Source: Evansella clarkii
Lineage (GTDB): Bacteria > Bacillota > Bacilli > Bacillales > Salisediminibacteriaceae
Reading direction: 5' to 3'
Length of the DNA: 64,000 nucleotides
Assembly: GCF_002019695.1 (NCBI RefSeq)
Contig: NZ_KV917376.1
Coordinates: 3,252,040 to 3,316,039 of the forward strand
The stretch's first letter is position 1. The number at the start of each line of letters is the position of its first letter. Shown piece by piece: positions 18,769-28,425 of this stretch. The translations under genes were made by a program, and so were the position numbers. A model generated the notes under the pieces. It was not told the DNA's origin. It was given only the letters and a program-made list of their open reading frames with translations, and searched no databases.

Positions 18769-20151
18769 TTATATCCACCCCGCCAGCCTGAAGAAATACA
18801 GGGTAGTAGTAAGTAAAGCTGCTGACAGTATGGCGAACTTGTAGTTCTGCCTGATGATAGCAGTCGGTGGCTGGTTCATCAGTCTGGAAGTCATTAGCAC
18901 CTGCCCCGAAAAAGGGGACATTTGTGTTGCGGCGGTCCAGGCCAGAAGGAGAACGATCGCCATATACTCCGGACTCACGCCGAATTTTTCAGGGCTTAAT
19001 GAACTTCCGATGCCAATTATTATAATTACAGGATGTATACCGATTTGCGCCAGTGCGATTGCCACAGTGACGATAAACATGCTTAATAAGTAAACAGAGC
19101 CGAACGAAGCCTGGAACAACCACCCGGAAATGACAGTTCCCGCTTCTGTATAGGACAGAGCCATTCCAAAGAAACCGGCACTTATAAAAACAGCAAGTTC
19201 GTTTTTGATTTTCAAAAAAGAATTCTGGACTTGTTCCGCAACATCGTATATATAGTATCTCAAAAGCCGGGACGCAGCTGCCCATATAAAAGGGAATACA
19301 AGGGCAAGCAATGATACAACAGTGAGCATATTTACCGGCAGCAGGAAATCGAGCAGAAATGAAAGAGCAATTAATGTAATACTGAACATGTACAGCGGAG
19401 TAAGTGACTGACTAAGTTTTTTTCCTTTTTCTCTGCCTTTGTTACTAACGACTGGGTCTTCCGGAAATTTAATTTGCGCAAACAAAAAGTATGATATTAC
19501 GAGATAAATAACGGCAAGAATTATGACATATAGCCCAATATCAAACCAGGAAAGATCAAACATGACAAGTACTAACCCGACGTTTACAAAGTAAGGGGAC
19601 CAAAGCATACAAAAGCCAAAAGCTCTCATTATATTCAGGCTGAGCCGTTTATCCCTGTATGCTGTGAAACTTTCCTCGGCCATTCGCTTTACGATAGCCA
19701 TTGATCCATAGTTCAGAATAATTCCCATTGATGCAGTAAGCATATAACTCAGCCGGTAAGGGTGACGGCCGCCTTTCTGTTCCATTTCCTGAACTTTTTC
19801 CTTTAAGGCAGAAAGGTAACCGCCTGTCGACATAAACGTACCGATCAGAGGTATTAACAGAAATAAAGATAATAGATTCGTATTTTCCCCAAACCCAAGC
19901 ATGGCGATACTTAGTGGAACTCCTTCCAGATAAAAACAGATTGTCCCTACAATAAGCAGGACAGATACTACTATTCTGCTTACGTTTGAAATAAAGAAAA
20001 ATGCTGCTGCGAAAAGAACAGCTGCAATGGTGCTATATGTAAAAAGCAGGATGTAACTCGGAAAAAACTGTTCCATTAAATAAAATACAGCTGTTAAATA
20101 GCATAAGACACCCAGGAATGTAAAGATTCTATTTTGTTTCGTAATCCACAT
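18769..20151 (-). CDS. Multi-spanning membrane protein, putative transporter
   Basis: This 460-residue protein has about 12 hydrophobic segments and no soluble domain. A polar loop near residue 235 (NKGREKGKKL) suggests two halves. Segments such as MLTASMGIILNYGSMAIVKR and LAWTAATQMSPFSGQ recall ion-transporter-superfamily carriers, but I do not recognise the family. It is transcribed towards phnC and stands alone. ATG 20151 has AAAGGGGA about 7 bases upstream on its strand. Confidence 0.8.
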   Translation of the reverse strand: MWITKQNRIFTFLGVLCYLTAVFYLMEQFFPSYILLFTYSTIAAVLFAAAFFFISNVSRIVVSVLLIVGTICFYLEGVPLSIAMLGFGENTNLLSLFLLIPLIGTFMSTGGYLSALKEKVQEMEQKGGRHPYRLSYMLTASMGIILNYGSMAIVKRMAEESFTAYRDKRLSLNIMRAFGFCMLWSPYFVNVGLVLVMFDLSWFDIGLYVIILAVIYLVISYFLFAQIKFPEDPVVSNKGREKGKKLSQSLTPLYMFSITLIALSFLLDFLLPVNMLTVVSLLALVFPFIWAAASRLLRYYIYDVAEQVQNSFLKIKNELAVFISAGFFGMALSYTEAGTVISGWLFQASFGSVYLLSMFIVTVAIALAQIGIHPVIIIIGIGSSLSPEKFGVSPEYMAIVLLLAWTAATQMSPFSGQVLMTSRLMNQPPTAIIRQNYKFAILSAALLTTTLYFFRLAGWI

Positions 20152-20411
20152 CCCCTTTCTGTAAAAATATTTACTATTATCTGTTACACATTATAGTACC
20201 ATAACAGATAAAAGTTTCGTAACACTAAGCTTCATATGCTGCTAAGTTAAAGGAAACAAAAATACTCAGTAATAAAGTAGAAAATTCGGTGATTTTACAC
20301 AAAAAAGTACTTTCCATTTTTGCAAAAAGTCATTATAATTTTTCCATAAAGCGGTATTGCTCCAGTAATAATTTATTAAAATAAAAAAGGCTTAGCTGAG
20401 GAGAGAACATA

Positions 20412-21290
20412 ATGGAAGAGCTCAGGTTTCTTTCTGACTACAAAGAAACAGATACATACCGCCGCAGCTTTTCAGATCTTGCTCTGAAAGTTTTTGGGAT
20501 AAATTTTGAAGAATGGTATGAGAAGGGGTTTTGGGATGATTCTTATGTCTGCTATTCCTTTTTTGACCGCGGTGAAATAGCAGCGAACGTTTCAGCCAGC
20601 AAACTTGATATAGTTATGGAAGGACAGAAAATCAGTGCTGTTCAAATAGGCACCGTAATGACAGCTCCTGAATTCAGGAACAAAGGCCTTGCTGCAACTC
20701 TTCTTAACAAAGTTTTAGAGAAGTATGAGAGTATAGCAGACATAATTTATTTGTTTGCAAATGAATCAGTACTTACTTTTTATCCGAAATTTGGTTTTAA
20801 TATGGTAAGGGAGAACAGTTATTCACTCAGGCTGGACGTTAGTAATTCGGCCTCACCTCTTCGGAAGCTTGATCCCAGGTCCAGGGAAGACATGGAAATG
20901 ATCGGAAGGCTCTATGAAAAGAAAGCCTTATTATCCAGAAAAATCGATGTAGAACAAGCGAAAGGAATTCTGCTGTTCCATTGCCTCCATACATTCAGGG
21001 ACAGTATGTATTATTCCAGCCAGGAAAATGCGGTGCTCATATACAAGATTGAAGGGGAAAAGCTTCATATTTACGATGTTATCTGTACCAGAAAAATGCT
21101 TTTCCACGAAGTCATCGGTAATATACCTTGCGAAAATATCAGGGAAATAATATTTCATTTCACACCGGATTTTCCAGACATGAAACCGAGCAGCAGAGTA
21201 AAGCAGGCAGAAAATGATGTGTTGTTTGTTAAGAACATAAACACATTTTTGCCGAGGTTTTTCACATTACCTGTAACATCCCATGCATAA
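20412..21290 (+). CDS. GNAT-family N-acetyltransferase
   Basis: The 292-residue protein has an N-terminal GNAT fold. Motif A is IGTVMTAPEFRNKGLAATLL, with the acetyl-CoA pyrophosphate loop RNKGLA near residue 95, and motif B is LFANESVLTFYPKFGF. A second, less conserved half of about 140 residues follows, as in two-domain Eis-like acetyltransferases. The acceptor is unknown. ATG 20412 follows GAGGAGAG. It stands alone between two terminated units. Confidence 0.88.
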   Translation: MEELRFLSDYKETDTYRRSFSDLALKVFGINFEEWYEKGFWDDSYVCYSFFDRGEIAANVSASKLDIVMEGQKISAVQIGTVMTAPEFRNKGLAATLLNKVLEKYESIADIIYLFANESVLTFYPKFGFNMVRENSYSLRLDVSNSASPLRKLDPRSREDMEMIGRLYEKKALLSRKIDVEQAKGILLFHCLHTFRDSMYYSSQENAVLIYKIEGEKLHIYDVICTRKMLFHEVIGNIPCENIREIIFHFTPDFPDMKPSSRVKQAENDVLFVKNINTFLPRFFTLPVTSHA

Positions 21291-21371
21291 TAAAGATAAA
21301 ACGATCTCCTGGAAAAGGCCGAGGGAGTATGGATTATTTCGTGCTCCGGCAAACTATATATTTTAAATAAG

Positions 21372-21392
21372 ACCGGGGATTCCCCGGTTTTT
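21372..21392 (+). terminator. Terminator after the acetyltransferase gene
   Basis: ACCGGGG and CCCCGGT form a compact hairpin followed by TTTTT. Confidence 0.75.
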
Positions 21393-21667
21393 GTAATCTA
21401 AAAGAGATATAAAAAAATTCGACAAAATTATGTGAAATTGCGATTTTTTTCCGAATAGCATTTTCTTTTGTCAAAATTTTTGGTATATTTATCTACATAT
21501 TATAAATTATCATAATTTTTCCTGTTCATCAGCAAGTGTTTTTAGCAGAATCATTTAATCTTTTTGATCCGTAGGGCATATACATAACTAGTAGTATACG
21601 GACTCAGGGTAATAATGATTTCTCCTGTAAAAAAATATGAAAAATCCATTATGTAAGGAGTGCTCAT

Positions 21668-21877
21668 ATGTATAAAGTCCATCCCGATGTAAAGGAAATG
21701 CTGCACCTGTCTGAGAAAACGACGGAAGAACTAAAAAAACAGTATAATTTATTAGTATCAGAATTAAAGATTGCGAGAAATGCATATGAGTTTGAAAGAG
21801 CCTCAGATGTGAAAACGGAAATGGTTTATATTATTGAGGAACTTAAAAACCGTAAGGAACTGAAAACCGCAAGATAA
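21668..21877 (+). CDS. Small helical protein, UVR-motif-like
   Basis: These 69 residues are highly charged and probably all helix. The stretch ELKIARNAYEFERASDVKTEM resembles the UvrB/UvrC interaction (UVR) motif seen in UvrB, UvrC and McsA, but the match is loose. AAGGAG lies 7 bases before ATG 21668, which supports translation. Function unknown. An inverted repeat (AGGCAGG/CCTGCCT) follows at 21893-21918 without a T-run. Confidence 0.65.
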   Translation: MYKVHPDVKEMLHLSEKTTEELKKQYNLLVSELKIARNAYEFERASDVKTEMVYIIEELKNRKELKTAR

Positions 21878-22072
21878 GACGAGAAAAATGGCCAGGCAGG
21901 TTCCTCTGAAGCCTGCCTTACAGATTTAATGGTAAAAGTCTCGCTGCATCTTGGGGAGGCTCGGGTATCGAAGCATGCTTTCCGGCATGGTGTGAAATTT
22001 TATGATAGGATAAGGTTAATGAGAAGCGGGTGGTCTTCTTCTTTTTTTATAGTTAAATGGAGGCTTTATATT

Positions 22073-22273
22073 ATGAATATCACACCTTATCTTATCTTCG
22101 CGGCTCTAATATGCGTTATAGCTCTAATAATTACTATAATGGTGGGGATCAACCCTCACGATGAATCTTATCAGAAAAAAACGAGAAACCGGATTACATT
22201 ACTGACAAGTTTTTATATTATAGCTTTTATACCAGCTTTACTTTTTGCAATATTTTATTTTGCACTAAGGTAA
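22073..22273 (+). CDS. Small two-segment membrane protein
   Basis: These 66 residues form two hydrophobic helices (ITPYLIFAALICVIALIITI and LLTSFYIIAFIPALLFAIF) joined by a charged loop. ATG 22073 follows GGAGG by 9 bases; a longer reading from 21929 lacks a ribosome site and crosses a hairpin. Function unknown. It has its own terminator. Confidence 0.7.
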   Translation: MNITPYLIFAALICVIALIITIMVGINPHDESYQKKTRNRITLLTSFYIIAFIPALLFAIFYFALR

Positions 22274-22294
22274 GGCCGCATTAATATTAAAATC

Positions 22295-22331
22295 AGACGC
22301 CAGGAAGAGAAATCTTTCTGGCGTCTTTTTT
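22295..22331 (+). terminator. Terminator after the small membrane protein gene
   Basis: AGACGCCAG (22295-22303) pairs with CTGGCGTCT (22318-22326), followed by a T-run. Confidence 0.9.
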
Positions 22332-22396
22332 ATACAAAAAATAGAATTATTTGAAACTTTAACTGTTTTGATTCGTCTATCATAATAGGGGGTGAG

Positions 22397-22903
22397 ATGA
22401 TGAAGGCAGCTTCTCTCGGATTATTGATTATATTATTACTTTCTGGCTGTACAGGAAGGGAAGAATTAAGTGAAACCGCAGAGCAAGTGAAAGGCTACTT
22501 AGAGGAACATGGGTATGAGATTGTATCATATGAAGGGGATAATACATATGAAGTAACACTTGAGAACCTGAAAACAGTCCATGGGGAATATGTCTGGTCT
22601 GTACAGAGAGTGAGCCCTGAGTCTTTTGTGGGAAAAACCCTTGTCACTGAGGAGTTTCTCGTAAGGAATCACCCCCTTGACCGGTACTTTTACGGTCGCC
22701 AGCCGTATTATCTTGACAGTACACAGGTCACGGTTTATTTATACGATGGGGACATTATTGGCGGTACATCCTTTCCTGCAGCTGAGGAACCTCTTGACGG
22801 TGTTTTTTATTCTCTTGACGGAAAAAACACAACAGAGATTCACGGCAGTTATCAATCCTGGTATAAAAACTGGAACTCAATTATTACTGATTTAGGGGGC
22901 TGA
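22397..22903 (+). CDS. Hypothetical lipoprotein
   Basis: 168 residues with a short lipoprotein signal (MMKAASLGLLIILLLSGC, lipobox LLSGC), so probably anchored on the outer face of the membrane. The rest is a small mixed alpha/beta domain with no motif I recognise. GGGGGTGAG lies just upstream of the tandem ATG codons; either may be used. It is a single gene with a terminator. Confidence 0.8.
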   Translation: MMKAASLGLLIILLLSGCTGREELSETAEQVKGYLEEHGYEIVSYEGDNTYEVTLENLKTVHGEYVWSVQRVSPESFVGKTLVTEEFLVRNHPLDRYFYGRQPYYLDSTQVTVYLYDGDIIGGTSFPAAEEPLDGVFYSLDGKNTTEIHGSYQSWYKNWNSIITDLGG

Positions 22904-22942
22904 ACGTTCAGGATGAGCCTAACCGAATAACTGTTAAATAAT

Positions 22943-22974
22943 CACGCCCATTCATTTGCAGGGCGTGTTTTTTC
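22943..22974 (+). terminator. Terminator after the lipoprotein gene
   Basis: CACGCCC (22943-22949) pairs with GGGCGTG (22961-22967), followed by TTTTTT. Confidence 0.88.
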
Positions 22975-23072
22975 ATTTGCGTTTATATGGAGGGATGGGC
23001 GTTAGCAGGAATAATAACTTGTGAACCGTACAAAATATATTTGTTAAACCTCATATGAACAGGAGGATTAAG

Positions 23073-23615
23073 ATGAAAGTTTATATTTTGCACGCAAGTA
23101 TGTACGGTCATACTGAAATTCTGGCTAATGCTGTAACAGAAGGAGTTAATCAGGCAGAAGGAGTTGAGGGGATTCTAAAGTCAGTTGAAGATACGGACCC
23201 GGAAGAATTAAGAGACGCTGCAGGAATAATTTGGGGTTCCTCAGGTTATTTTGGAGAGCCTAATCCGAAGATGGCTACTTTCTTTTCTAAACTGGGCGGT
23301 TTGTGGGTGAGCGGGGGCCTTCAAGGTAAAGCTGGCGGGGTGTTTGCCACTGCATCGTCCCAGCATGGGGGAGTGGAAAATGTGTGCCGTGCATTGCAAA
23401 CACCAATGCAGCACCATGGTATGATTCTTGTATCAAATACTGGCCCTCTGAATGAAGATCGAGTGAATTATGGCAATCCCTATGGTGCCACGTCAGTAAT
23501 TCCTGTGGAGTCATCACCTGAAGCTCCGATGAATGAGCCGAACAACTCCGAAATGGAACTTGCCCGGCAGTATGGCAAACTTGTCGCAGAGGCTGCAGCT
23601 AAACTGGCGAAATAA
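23073..23615 (+). CDS. Flavodoxin-family protein (WrbA-like quinone reductase)
   Basis: The 180-residue flavodoxin-like fold has the FMN phosphate loop ASMYGHTEIL at residues 8-17, GIIWGSSGYFGEPNPKMATF and the ATASSQHGG block near residue 98, all as in WrbA-type NAD(P)H:quinone oxidoreductases. It is shorter than WrbA (about 200). ATG 23073 is chosen because AGGAGG lies 6 bases before it; an ATG at 23055 precedes the ribosome site. It probably reduces quinones by two electrons in the cytoplasm. A weak hairpin follows at 23620-23641. Confidence 0.88.
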   Translation: MKVYILHASMYGHTEILANAVTEGVNQAEGVEGILKSVEDTDPEELRDAAGIIWGSSGYFGEPNPKMATFFSKLGGLWVSGGLQGKAGGVFATASSQHGGVENVCRALQTPMQHHGMILVSNTGPLNEDRVNYGNPYGATSVIPVESSPEAPMNEPNNSEMELARQYGKLVAEAAAKLAK

Positions 23616-23807
23616 TTAGAGGCTGGGAAAAACCCCAGCCTTTATGTATTTTAATTTGCAACAGAGGCTAACTGTAATTTTATTATGTAAACTTCCTTTT
23701 TAATTCTTTTTCTCTTCTAACATCGGTAACGCGAACCTATAATTATGCCACACTAATATATATACGAATAAATCCCCATTCATAACCTCCCCTTATAAAA
23801 GGTCAGA

Positions 23808-23922
23808 TTATCAACTTATCAACAACAAGCAGAGGCTCCAGCCACCGAAAAACACTTATCCACAGTTTTTAACCCTTTACCCACAGGCGCTAACTTGTCG
23901 TGTCCTTCTGCGGAGGACACGA
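23808..23922 (+). promoter_or_regulatory. Cluster of DnaA-box-like 9-mers and a hairpin
   Basis: The 480-base gap before ccpN holds no gene. It contains one perfect DnaA box, TTATCCACA (23856-23864), and near matches TTATCAACT (23808), TTATCAACA (23816-23824) and TTACCCACA (23877-23885), all on the same strand. A perfect 9-bp hairpin, TCGTGTCCT with AGGACACGA (23898-23922), follows. Bacilli carry regulatory DnaA-box clusters away from the origin, and this could be one. Confidence 0.45.
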
Positions 23923-24064
23923 ATGAGGCGACCTGTATAAAGAATATAACAGGTGAATTAAATGACTATAACAGATATGAGGGTAATGTTTTTAGTGTTA
24001 TTTTTAAATAATATATTAGTTTTATAAGTATATTTAAAAACAATATGTTCACTTTTTTGTTAAA

Positions 24065-24075
24065 TGTGATATACT
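24065..24075 (+). promoter_or_regulatory. Predicted CcpN operator overlapping the ccpN promoter
   Basis: TGTGATATACT matches every position of the published CcpN consensus TRTGHYATAYW. The same bases contain an extended -10 (TG-A-TATACT at 24067-24075), with a weak TGTTCA about 18 bases further up. A repressor here would block the gene's own promoter. Confidence 0.55.
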
Positions 24076-24125
24076 AATTTTAAAAAGTATGACTTATTAA
24101 TTCGGTCACACGGGAGGTGGGGTTT

Positions 24126-24761
24126 ATGATCAAACTGACTGAACGACAGGAAAGAATCTTATCTTTTTTAACCACCGATCAGCCGGTCACTGGTGAACAG
24201 CTTGCTGAAAAGCTTTCTGTCACCAGGGCGACATTAAGGCCGGATCTGGCGGTTTTATCTATGAGCGGGTTAATGGAAGGAAAACCACGTGTCGGTTATG
24301 TACTAAATTCTAAGAATAAGAAAAAAGCCTCGTTGTTTGAAGCACAGCTGGTAAAAGATTTCAAAGGAAGGCCTGTTGCAGTGCCTGAAACTTCCTCTTT
24401 ATACGATGCAGTTGTTCAGCTTTGTCTGGAGAGAACCAGCTGCCTGTATGTGGTTAACAGTGATGGTGGATTAACCGGAGCTTTATCGAAAAAGGACTTG
24501 CTAATGGCTTCCATAAATAATACGAATCTGGAAAGTCTTCCTGTAAGTGTGGTGATGGCACGAATGCCTAACTTAGTTGTTACGGAAGACCAGGAAACTT
24601 TACTGGAAGCTGCGAAAAAACTGGTAGAGCATGAAATCGATTCTCTACCCGTTATCGCTGTAAAATCTGAGAAGCCATTTTTTGCTGAATTAACAGGAAC
24701 TATCACAAAAACCACTATTGCCAAAGCCTATTATGAACTTATGGATAACTACTCCAGATAA
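24126..24761 (+). CDS. ccpN: CcpN, repressor of gluconeogenic genes
   Basis: The 211-residue repressor has an N-terminal winged helix ([33 protein letters not shown]) followed by a pair of CBS domains (about 80-205) that sense adenine nucleotides. In B. subtilis CcpN represses gapB, pckA and sr1 on glycolytic carbon. ATG 24126 is preferred because GGGAGGTGG lies just before it; a GTG at 24117 overlaps the ribosome site. It heads a run with the PPDK regulator and PPDK, which matches a role at the PEP/pyruvate node. Confidence 0.95.
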   Translation: MIKLTERQERILSFLTTDQPVTGEQLAEKLSVTRATLRPDLAVLSMSGLMEGKPRVGYVLNSKNKKKASLFEAQLVKDFKGRPVAVPETSSLYDAVVQLCLERTSCLYVVNSDGGLTGALSKKDLLMASINNTNLESLPVSVVMARMPNLVVTEDQETLLEAAKKLVEHEIDSLPVIAVKSEKPFFAELTGTITKTTIAKAYYELMDNYSR

Positions 24762-24778
24762 GAAAGCAGGTGGAGAAC

Positions 24779-25597
24779 ATGGAGAGGAAAGAAACAGTTT
24801 TTGTAGTCTCGGATTCCGTGGGGGAAACTGCCCAGTTTGTTGTGCAGGCTGCAGTAAGCCAGTTTAGCGGCGGAACCATGGATATCCGGCGCCATTCCTA
24901 TGTGGAAGAAGCGGAAGATATTGAAGATGTTATTCAGGAAGCAAAGTATATGAATTCTATCATTGCATACACACTTGTAATTCCTGAGTTAAAAGATTAT
25001 CTGGATCGACGTGCAAAAGAGGAAGATATTACCTCTGTTGATTTAATGAGTCCTCTTTTGAATGCTCTTTCTGATAAATTTCAAAAGAAGCCTAAAAATG
25101 AGCCGGGAATGGTACGAAAGCTTGACGATGCCTATTTTCGCAAAATAGAGGCGATTGAATTTGCAGTTAAATATGATGACGGCCGGGATCCAAGAGGAAT
25201 AAAAAAAGCGGATATCGTCCTGATTGGTGTTTCCCGCACATCAAAAACACCTTTATCTATGTATCTGGCACATCATCGTTTTAAGGTAGCCAATGTCCCC
25301 CTCGTTCCTGAAGTTGCTCCGCCGGAAGAGTTGTATGAGGTACCGAGAAAAAAATGTGTCGGCCTGATCATTTCACCGGATAAGCTGAATGAAATCAGGA
25401 AAGAACGGCTGAAAGCCCTCGGCCTGACAGCGGAGTCTTCTTATGCCCGCCTGGACAGAATTCTCGAGGAACTAGAGCATGCAGATAAAATAATGAAACG
25501 GGTTGGCTGCCCTGTAATTGATGTCTCTAATAAAGCTGTGGAAGAAACAGCTAATCTTATATTAGAAAACTTTAAAATGGAGAGGAGCTCTGTTTAG
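24779..25597 (+). CDS. Pyruvate, phosphate dikinase regulatory protein (PDRP, DUF299)
   Basis: It switches PPDK by ADP-dependent phosphorylation of a threonine and by Pi-dependent dephosphorylation. The N-terminal start [18 protein letters not shown] and the P-loop-like [15 protein letters not shown] (near residue 150) are hallmarks of the family (YqfL in B. subtilis). ATG 24779 is preferred over GTG 24770, which lies within the AGGTGGAG ribosome site. Its TAG overlaps the PPDK GTG by one base, so the two are translationally coupled and the pair is complete, unlike in B. subtilis, which lacks PPDK. Confidence 0.95.
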   Translation: MERKETVFVVSDSVGETAQFVVQAAVSQFSGGTMDIRRHSYVEEAEDIEDVIQEAKYMNSIIAYTLVIPELKDYLDRRAKEEDITSVDLMSPLLNALSDKFQKKPKNEPGMVRKLDDAYFRKIEAIEFAVKYDDGRDPRGIKKADIVLIGVSRTSKTPLSMYLAHHRFKVANVPLVPEVAPPEELYEVPRKKCVGLIISPDKLNEIRKERLKALGLTAESSYARLDRILEELEHADKIMKRVGCPVIDVSNKAVEETANLILENFKMERSSV

Positions 25598-28257
25598 TGG
25601 ATAAATTTGTATACCTTTTCAATGAAGGCAACAGTAAGATGAAAGAGTTATTAGGAGGTAAAGGGGCTAACCTTGCTGAGATGACAAGGATTGGTTTACC
25701 AGTCCCTTATGGTTTTACCATTTCCACAACAGCATGTAATGCTTATTACGAAGCTGGCAAAAGCGTTTCGCCGGAACTGAGATTTGAAATTTACGAAGCT
25801 TTAGCCAGACTGGAGGAGCAAACTGGCAAAAGGCTTGGTGATACATCAAATCCCCTGCTCGTTTCTGTACGTTCCGGAGCAGTATTTTCCATGCCTGGAA
25901 TGATGGATACTGTTTTGAATCTGGGAATGACCGACGAAACAGTGGAAGGTTTGGCGAAGCTTACTGAAAATCCGAGATTTGCTTATGACTCTTACCGCAG
26001 ATTTATCCAGATGTTCAGCGATGTGGTGCTGGGAGTTGATGTTTTCTATTTTGAGCAGCTGCTCGAGGAAACAAGGGAAGAAAAAGGGTACACTACCGAC
26101 CCTGAATTAACAGCAGAAGACTGGAAAGAAGTAATCGGAGAATATAAAAAAATTGTAAAAAAACATACACGTAAGGCTTTTCCCCAGGACCCTAAGGAAC
26201 AGCTGCTTTTATCGATCCAGGCAGTTTTTGATTCCTGGCATAATCAGAGAGCTGTTGTTTACAGACGACTCAACAAAATTCCGGACCACTTAGGAACAGC
26301 TGTTAACATTCAGAGTATGGTGTTCGGAAACATGGGCAATGATTCAGGGACTGGTGTGGCCTTTACAAGAAACCCCTCCACTGGCGAAAAGAAGCTCTAT
26401 GGGGAATACTTAATCAACGCTCAGGGGGAGGATGTTGTTGCCGGCATCCGGACTCCACAGCCAATCAGTACGTTGAAAGATGAGATGCCGGACGTTTATG
26501 ATCAATTTGTCGAGACATGCAATCATCTGGAAAACCATTACAAAGATATGCAGGATATTGAGTTTACAGTGGAACGGGGCCAGTTATTCATCTTGCAGAC
26601 AAGAACAGGAAAACGGACAGCGGAAGCTGCTATTCGTATAGCTGTGGAGCTGGTAAACGATGAAGTAATTGAAAAACAGGAAGCGCTCCTTCGTATTGAC
26701 CCGGAACAGCTTGATCAGCTGCTGCATCGCCGCATTGATGATTCGTTTGTTCGGAACCATATTGCTAAAGGACTGCCGGCTTCACCTGGTGCTGCTACAG
26801 GGCAGGTCGTATTTGACGCGGATGAAGCGGAAAGACTTACAGGCGACGGAAGAAAGGTTATACTCGTTCGGCCTGAAACCACACCCGACGATATTCACGG
26901 AATCATTTCCGCTCAGGCGGTTGTAACAAGCCGTGGCGGGATGACTTCTCATGCTGCAGTGGTAGCAAGAGGGATGGGCAAGGCGTGTATTTGCGGATGT
27001 GAAGCTCTGAAGATTGATTTGAAAAATAAGCAGTTTTCTGCAGGAGATACAGTCGTAAACTACGGAGAAATCATTACAATTGACGGTTCTACAGGTGAAA
27101 TCATGCTGGGGGAAATTCCTATGATAGAACCGGAACTATCCGATGACTTCCGGACTCTTTTGTCATGGGCAGATGATGAGCGGAAATTGAAAGTCCGTAC
27201 AAACGCCGACAATCCTCAGGACTCAAGAAAAGCAGTGGAATTTGGAGCGGAAGGAATCGGCCTCTGCCGGACGGAACATATGTTTATGGATGCATCACGG
27301 GTTCCAGTTGTTCAGCGGATGATCCTTTCTGATACTTTAGAAGAAAGACTTGAAGCACTGGAACAGCTTCTTCCAATGCAGCAGGAAGACTTTGAAGGAA
27401 TTTTCGAAGCAATGGAAGACCGCCCTGTTACAGTCAGGCTTCTGGACCCGCCGCTTCACGAATTCATGCCGGACAAGGAAGAACTGTTAGTTGACATAAC
27501 GAAGTTACAGTTAACTTACCCTGATTCTCCTGAATTAAAGGAGAAAGAGCAGCTGCTCAGAAAAGTACGCCAGCTTGATGAATTTAATCCAATGCTTGGC
27601 CACCGTGGCTGCAGACTCGGAATGATTCACCCGGAGATTTATGAGATGCAGGTCAAAGCTATTTTTTATGCGGCTGCAAAACTGGTAAACAAAGGGATGA
27701 AAGTCATTCCTGAGATAATGATTCCTCTTGTAGGCCATGTAAATGAGCTAAAAGAAATGAGAAAGCTTGTTGTAAACACAGCTGAACAGATCGCTGATGA
27801 AACTGGCACACAAGTGGATTACACTGTCGGCACGATGATTGAAGTACCCCGGGCTGCTCTCACAGCTGACGAAATTGCGGTGGAAGCAGATTTCTTTTCC
27901 TTCGGTACAAACGATTTAACACAAACTACTTTCGGATACAGCCGTGATGATGCAGAAGGCAAGTTTCTTCAGGCGTATATTGAAAATAAAGTCCTGCCTG
28001 AAAATCCTTTCGCGGTGCTTGACCAGAACGGTGTAGGAAAGTTAGTTGAAACGGGAGTGAAACTCGGCAGAACAGCAAGGTCTGAACTGAAAACGGGAAT
28101 TTGCGGGGAGCATGGCGGTGAGAAATCATCCATTGAATTCTGTTATAATGCCGGGCTTGATTATGTGAGTTGTTCTCCATACCGTGTGCCGCTCGCAAGG
28201 CTTGCAGCAGCACAGGCAACGATTCGTAATAGTAAAACGGAAGCTGTTATGAAATAA
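25597..28257 (+). CDS. ppdK: Pyruvate, phosphate dikinase
   Basis: It interconverts pyruvate + ATP + Pi and PEP + AMP + PPi. The 886-residue protein has an N-terminal ATP-grasp domain (LGGKGANLAEM, SVRSGAVFSMPGMMDTVLNLG), the swivelling phosphohistidine domain with catalytic His452 in GGMTSHAAVVARG, and a C-terminal PEP/pyruvate barrel with Cys836 in GICGEHGG. The length is normal. The GTG start overlaps the PDRP stop. Under CcpN it would favour PEP formation during gluconeogenesis or act as a PPi-linked pyruvate kinase substitute. Confidence 0.97.
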   Translation: MDKFVYLFNEGNSKMKELLGGKGANLAEMTRIGLPVPYGFTISTTACNAYYEAGKSVSPELRFEIYEALARLEEQTGKRLGDTSNPLLVSVRSGAVFSMPGMMDTVLNLGMTDETVEGLAKLTENPRFAYDSYRRFIQMFSDVVLGVDVFYFEQLLEETREEKGYTTDPELTAEDWKEVIGEYKKIVKKHTRKAFPQDPKEQLLLSIQAVFDSWHNQRAVVYRRLNKIPDHLGTAVNIQSMVFGNMGNDSGTGVAFTRNPSTGEKKLYGEYLINAQGEDVVAGIRTPQPISTLKDEMPDVYDQFVETCNHLENHYKDMQDIEFTVERGQLFILQTRTGKRTAEAAIRIAVELVNDEVIEKQEALLRIDPEQLDQLLHRRIDDSFVRNHIAKGLPASPGAATGQVVFDADEAERLTGDGRKVILVRPETTPDDIHGIISAQAVVTSRGGMTSHAAVVARGMGKACICGCEALKIDLKNKQFSAGDTVVNYGEIITIDGSTGEIMLGEIPMIEPELSDDFRTLLSWADDERKLKVRTNADNPQDSRKAVEFGAEGIGLCRTEHMFMDASRVPVVQRMILSDTLEERLEALEQLLPMQQEDFEGIFEAMEDRPVTVRLLDPPLHEFMPDKEELLVDITKLQLTYPDSPELKEKEQLLRKVRQLDEFNPMLGHRGCRLGMIHPEIYEMQVKAIFYAAAKLVNKGMKVIPEIMIPLVGHVNELKEMRKLVVNTAEQIADETGTQVDYTVGTMIEVPRAALTADEIAVEADFFSFGTNDLTQTTFGYSRDDAEGKFLQAYIENKVLPENPFAVLDQNGVGKLVETGVKLGRTARSELKTGICGEHGGEKSSIEFCYNAGLDYVSCSPYRVPLARLAAAQATIRNSKTEAVMK

Positions 28258-28276
28258 ATTAAAGGTTTTATAGTTG

Positions 28277-28306
28277 AGCAGGGACGTAAGCGGTCCCTGC
28301 TTTTTA
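28277..28306 (+). terminator. Terminator of the ccpN-PDRP-ppdK operon
   Basis: AGCAGGGA (28277-28284) pairs with TCCCTGCT (28294-28301), followed by TTTTT. Confidence 0.85.
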
Positions 28307-28334
28307 CATTTAAGGACTATCGAGATTCAAAAAA

Positions 28335-28425
28335 GCAACACAGTGGAAGCGGATCTACATTCCGTTAAATGGGGAAAAAGGGTGCTTCAGGGGGTTGCTG
28401 CGGATCCTTATTCCGTTAATAGCAT
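28335..28425. repeat. Two short CGGA/TCCG palindromic motifs, related to repeat A
   Basis: GCGGATCTACATTCCGTTAA and GCGGATCCTTATTCCGTTAA lie about 70 bases apart in the gap after ppdK. Their layout (GCGGA, short spacer, TTCCG, TTAA) is like the small palindromes inside repeat A at 429 and 48481. The rest of 28306-28670 shows nothing clear except a possible hairpin around GCCTGGCG at about 28550. Confidence 0.45.

Noticed and set aside
21929-22273. 114-residue version of the small membrane protein
   Set aside because: The longer start lacks a ribosome site and crosses a hairpin; ATG 22073 has GGAGG at ideal distance.
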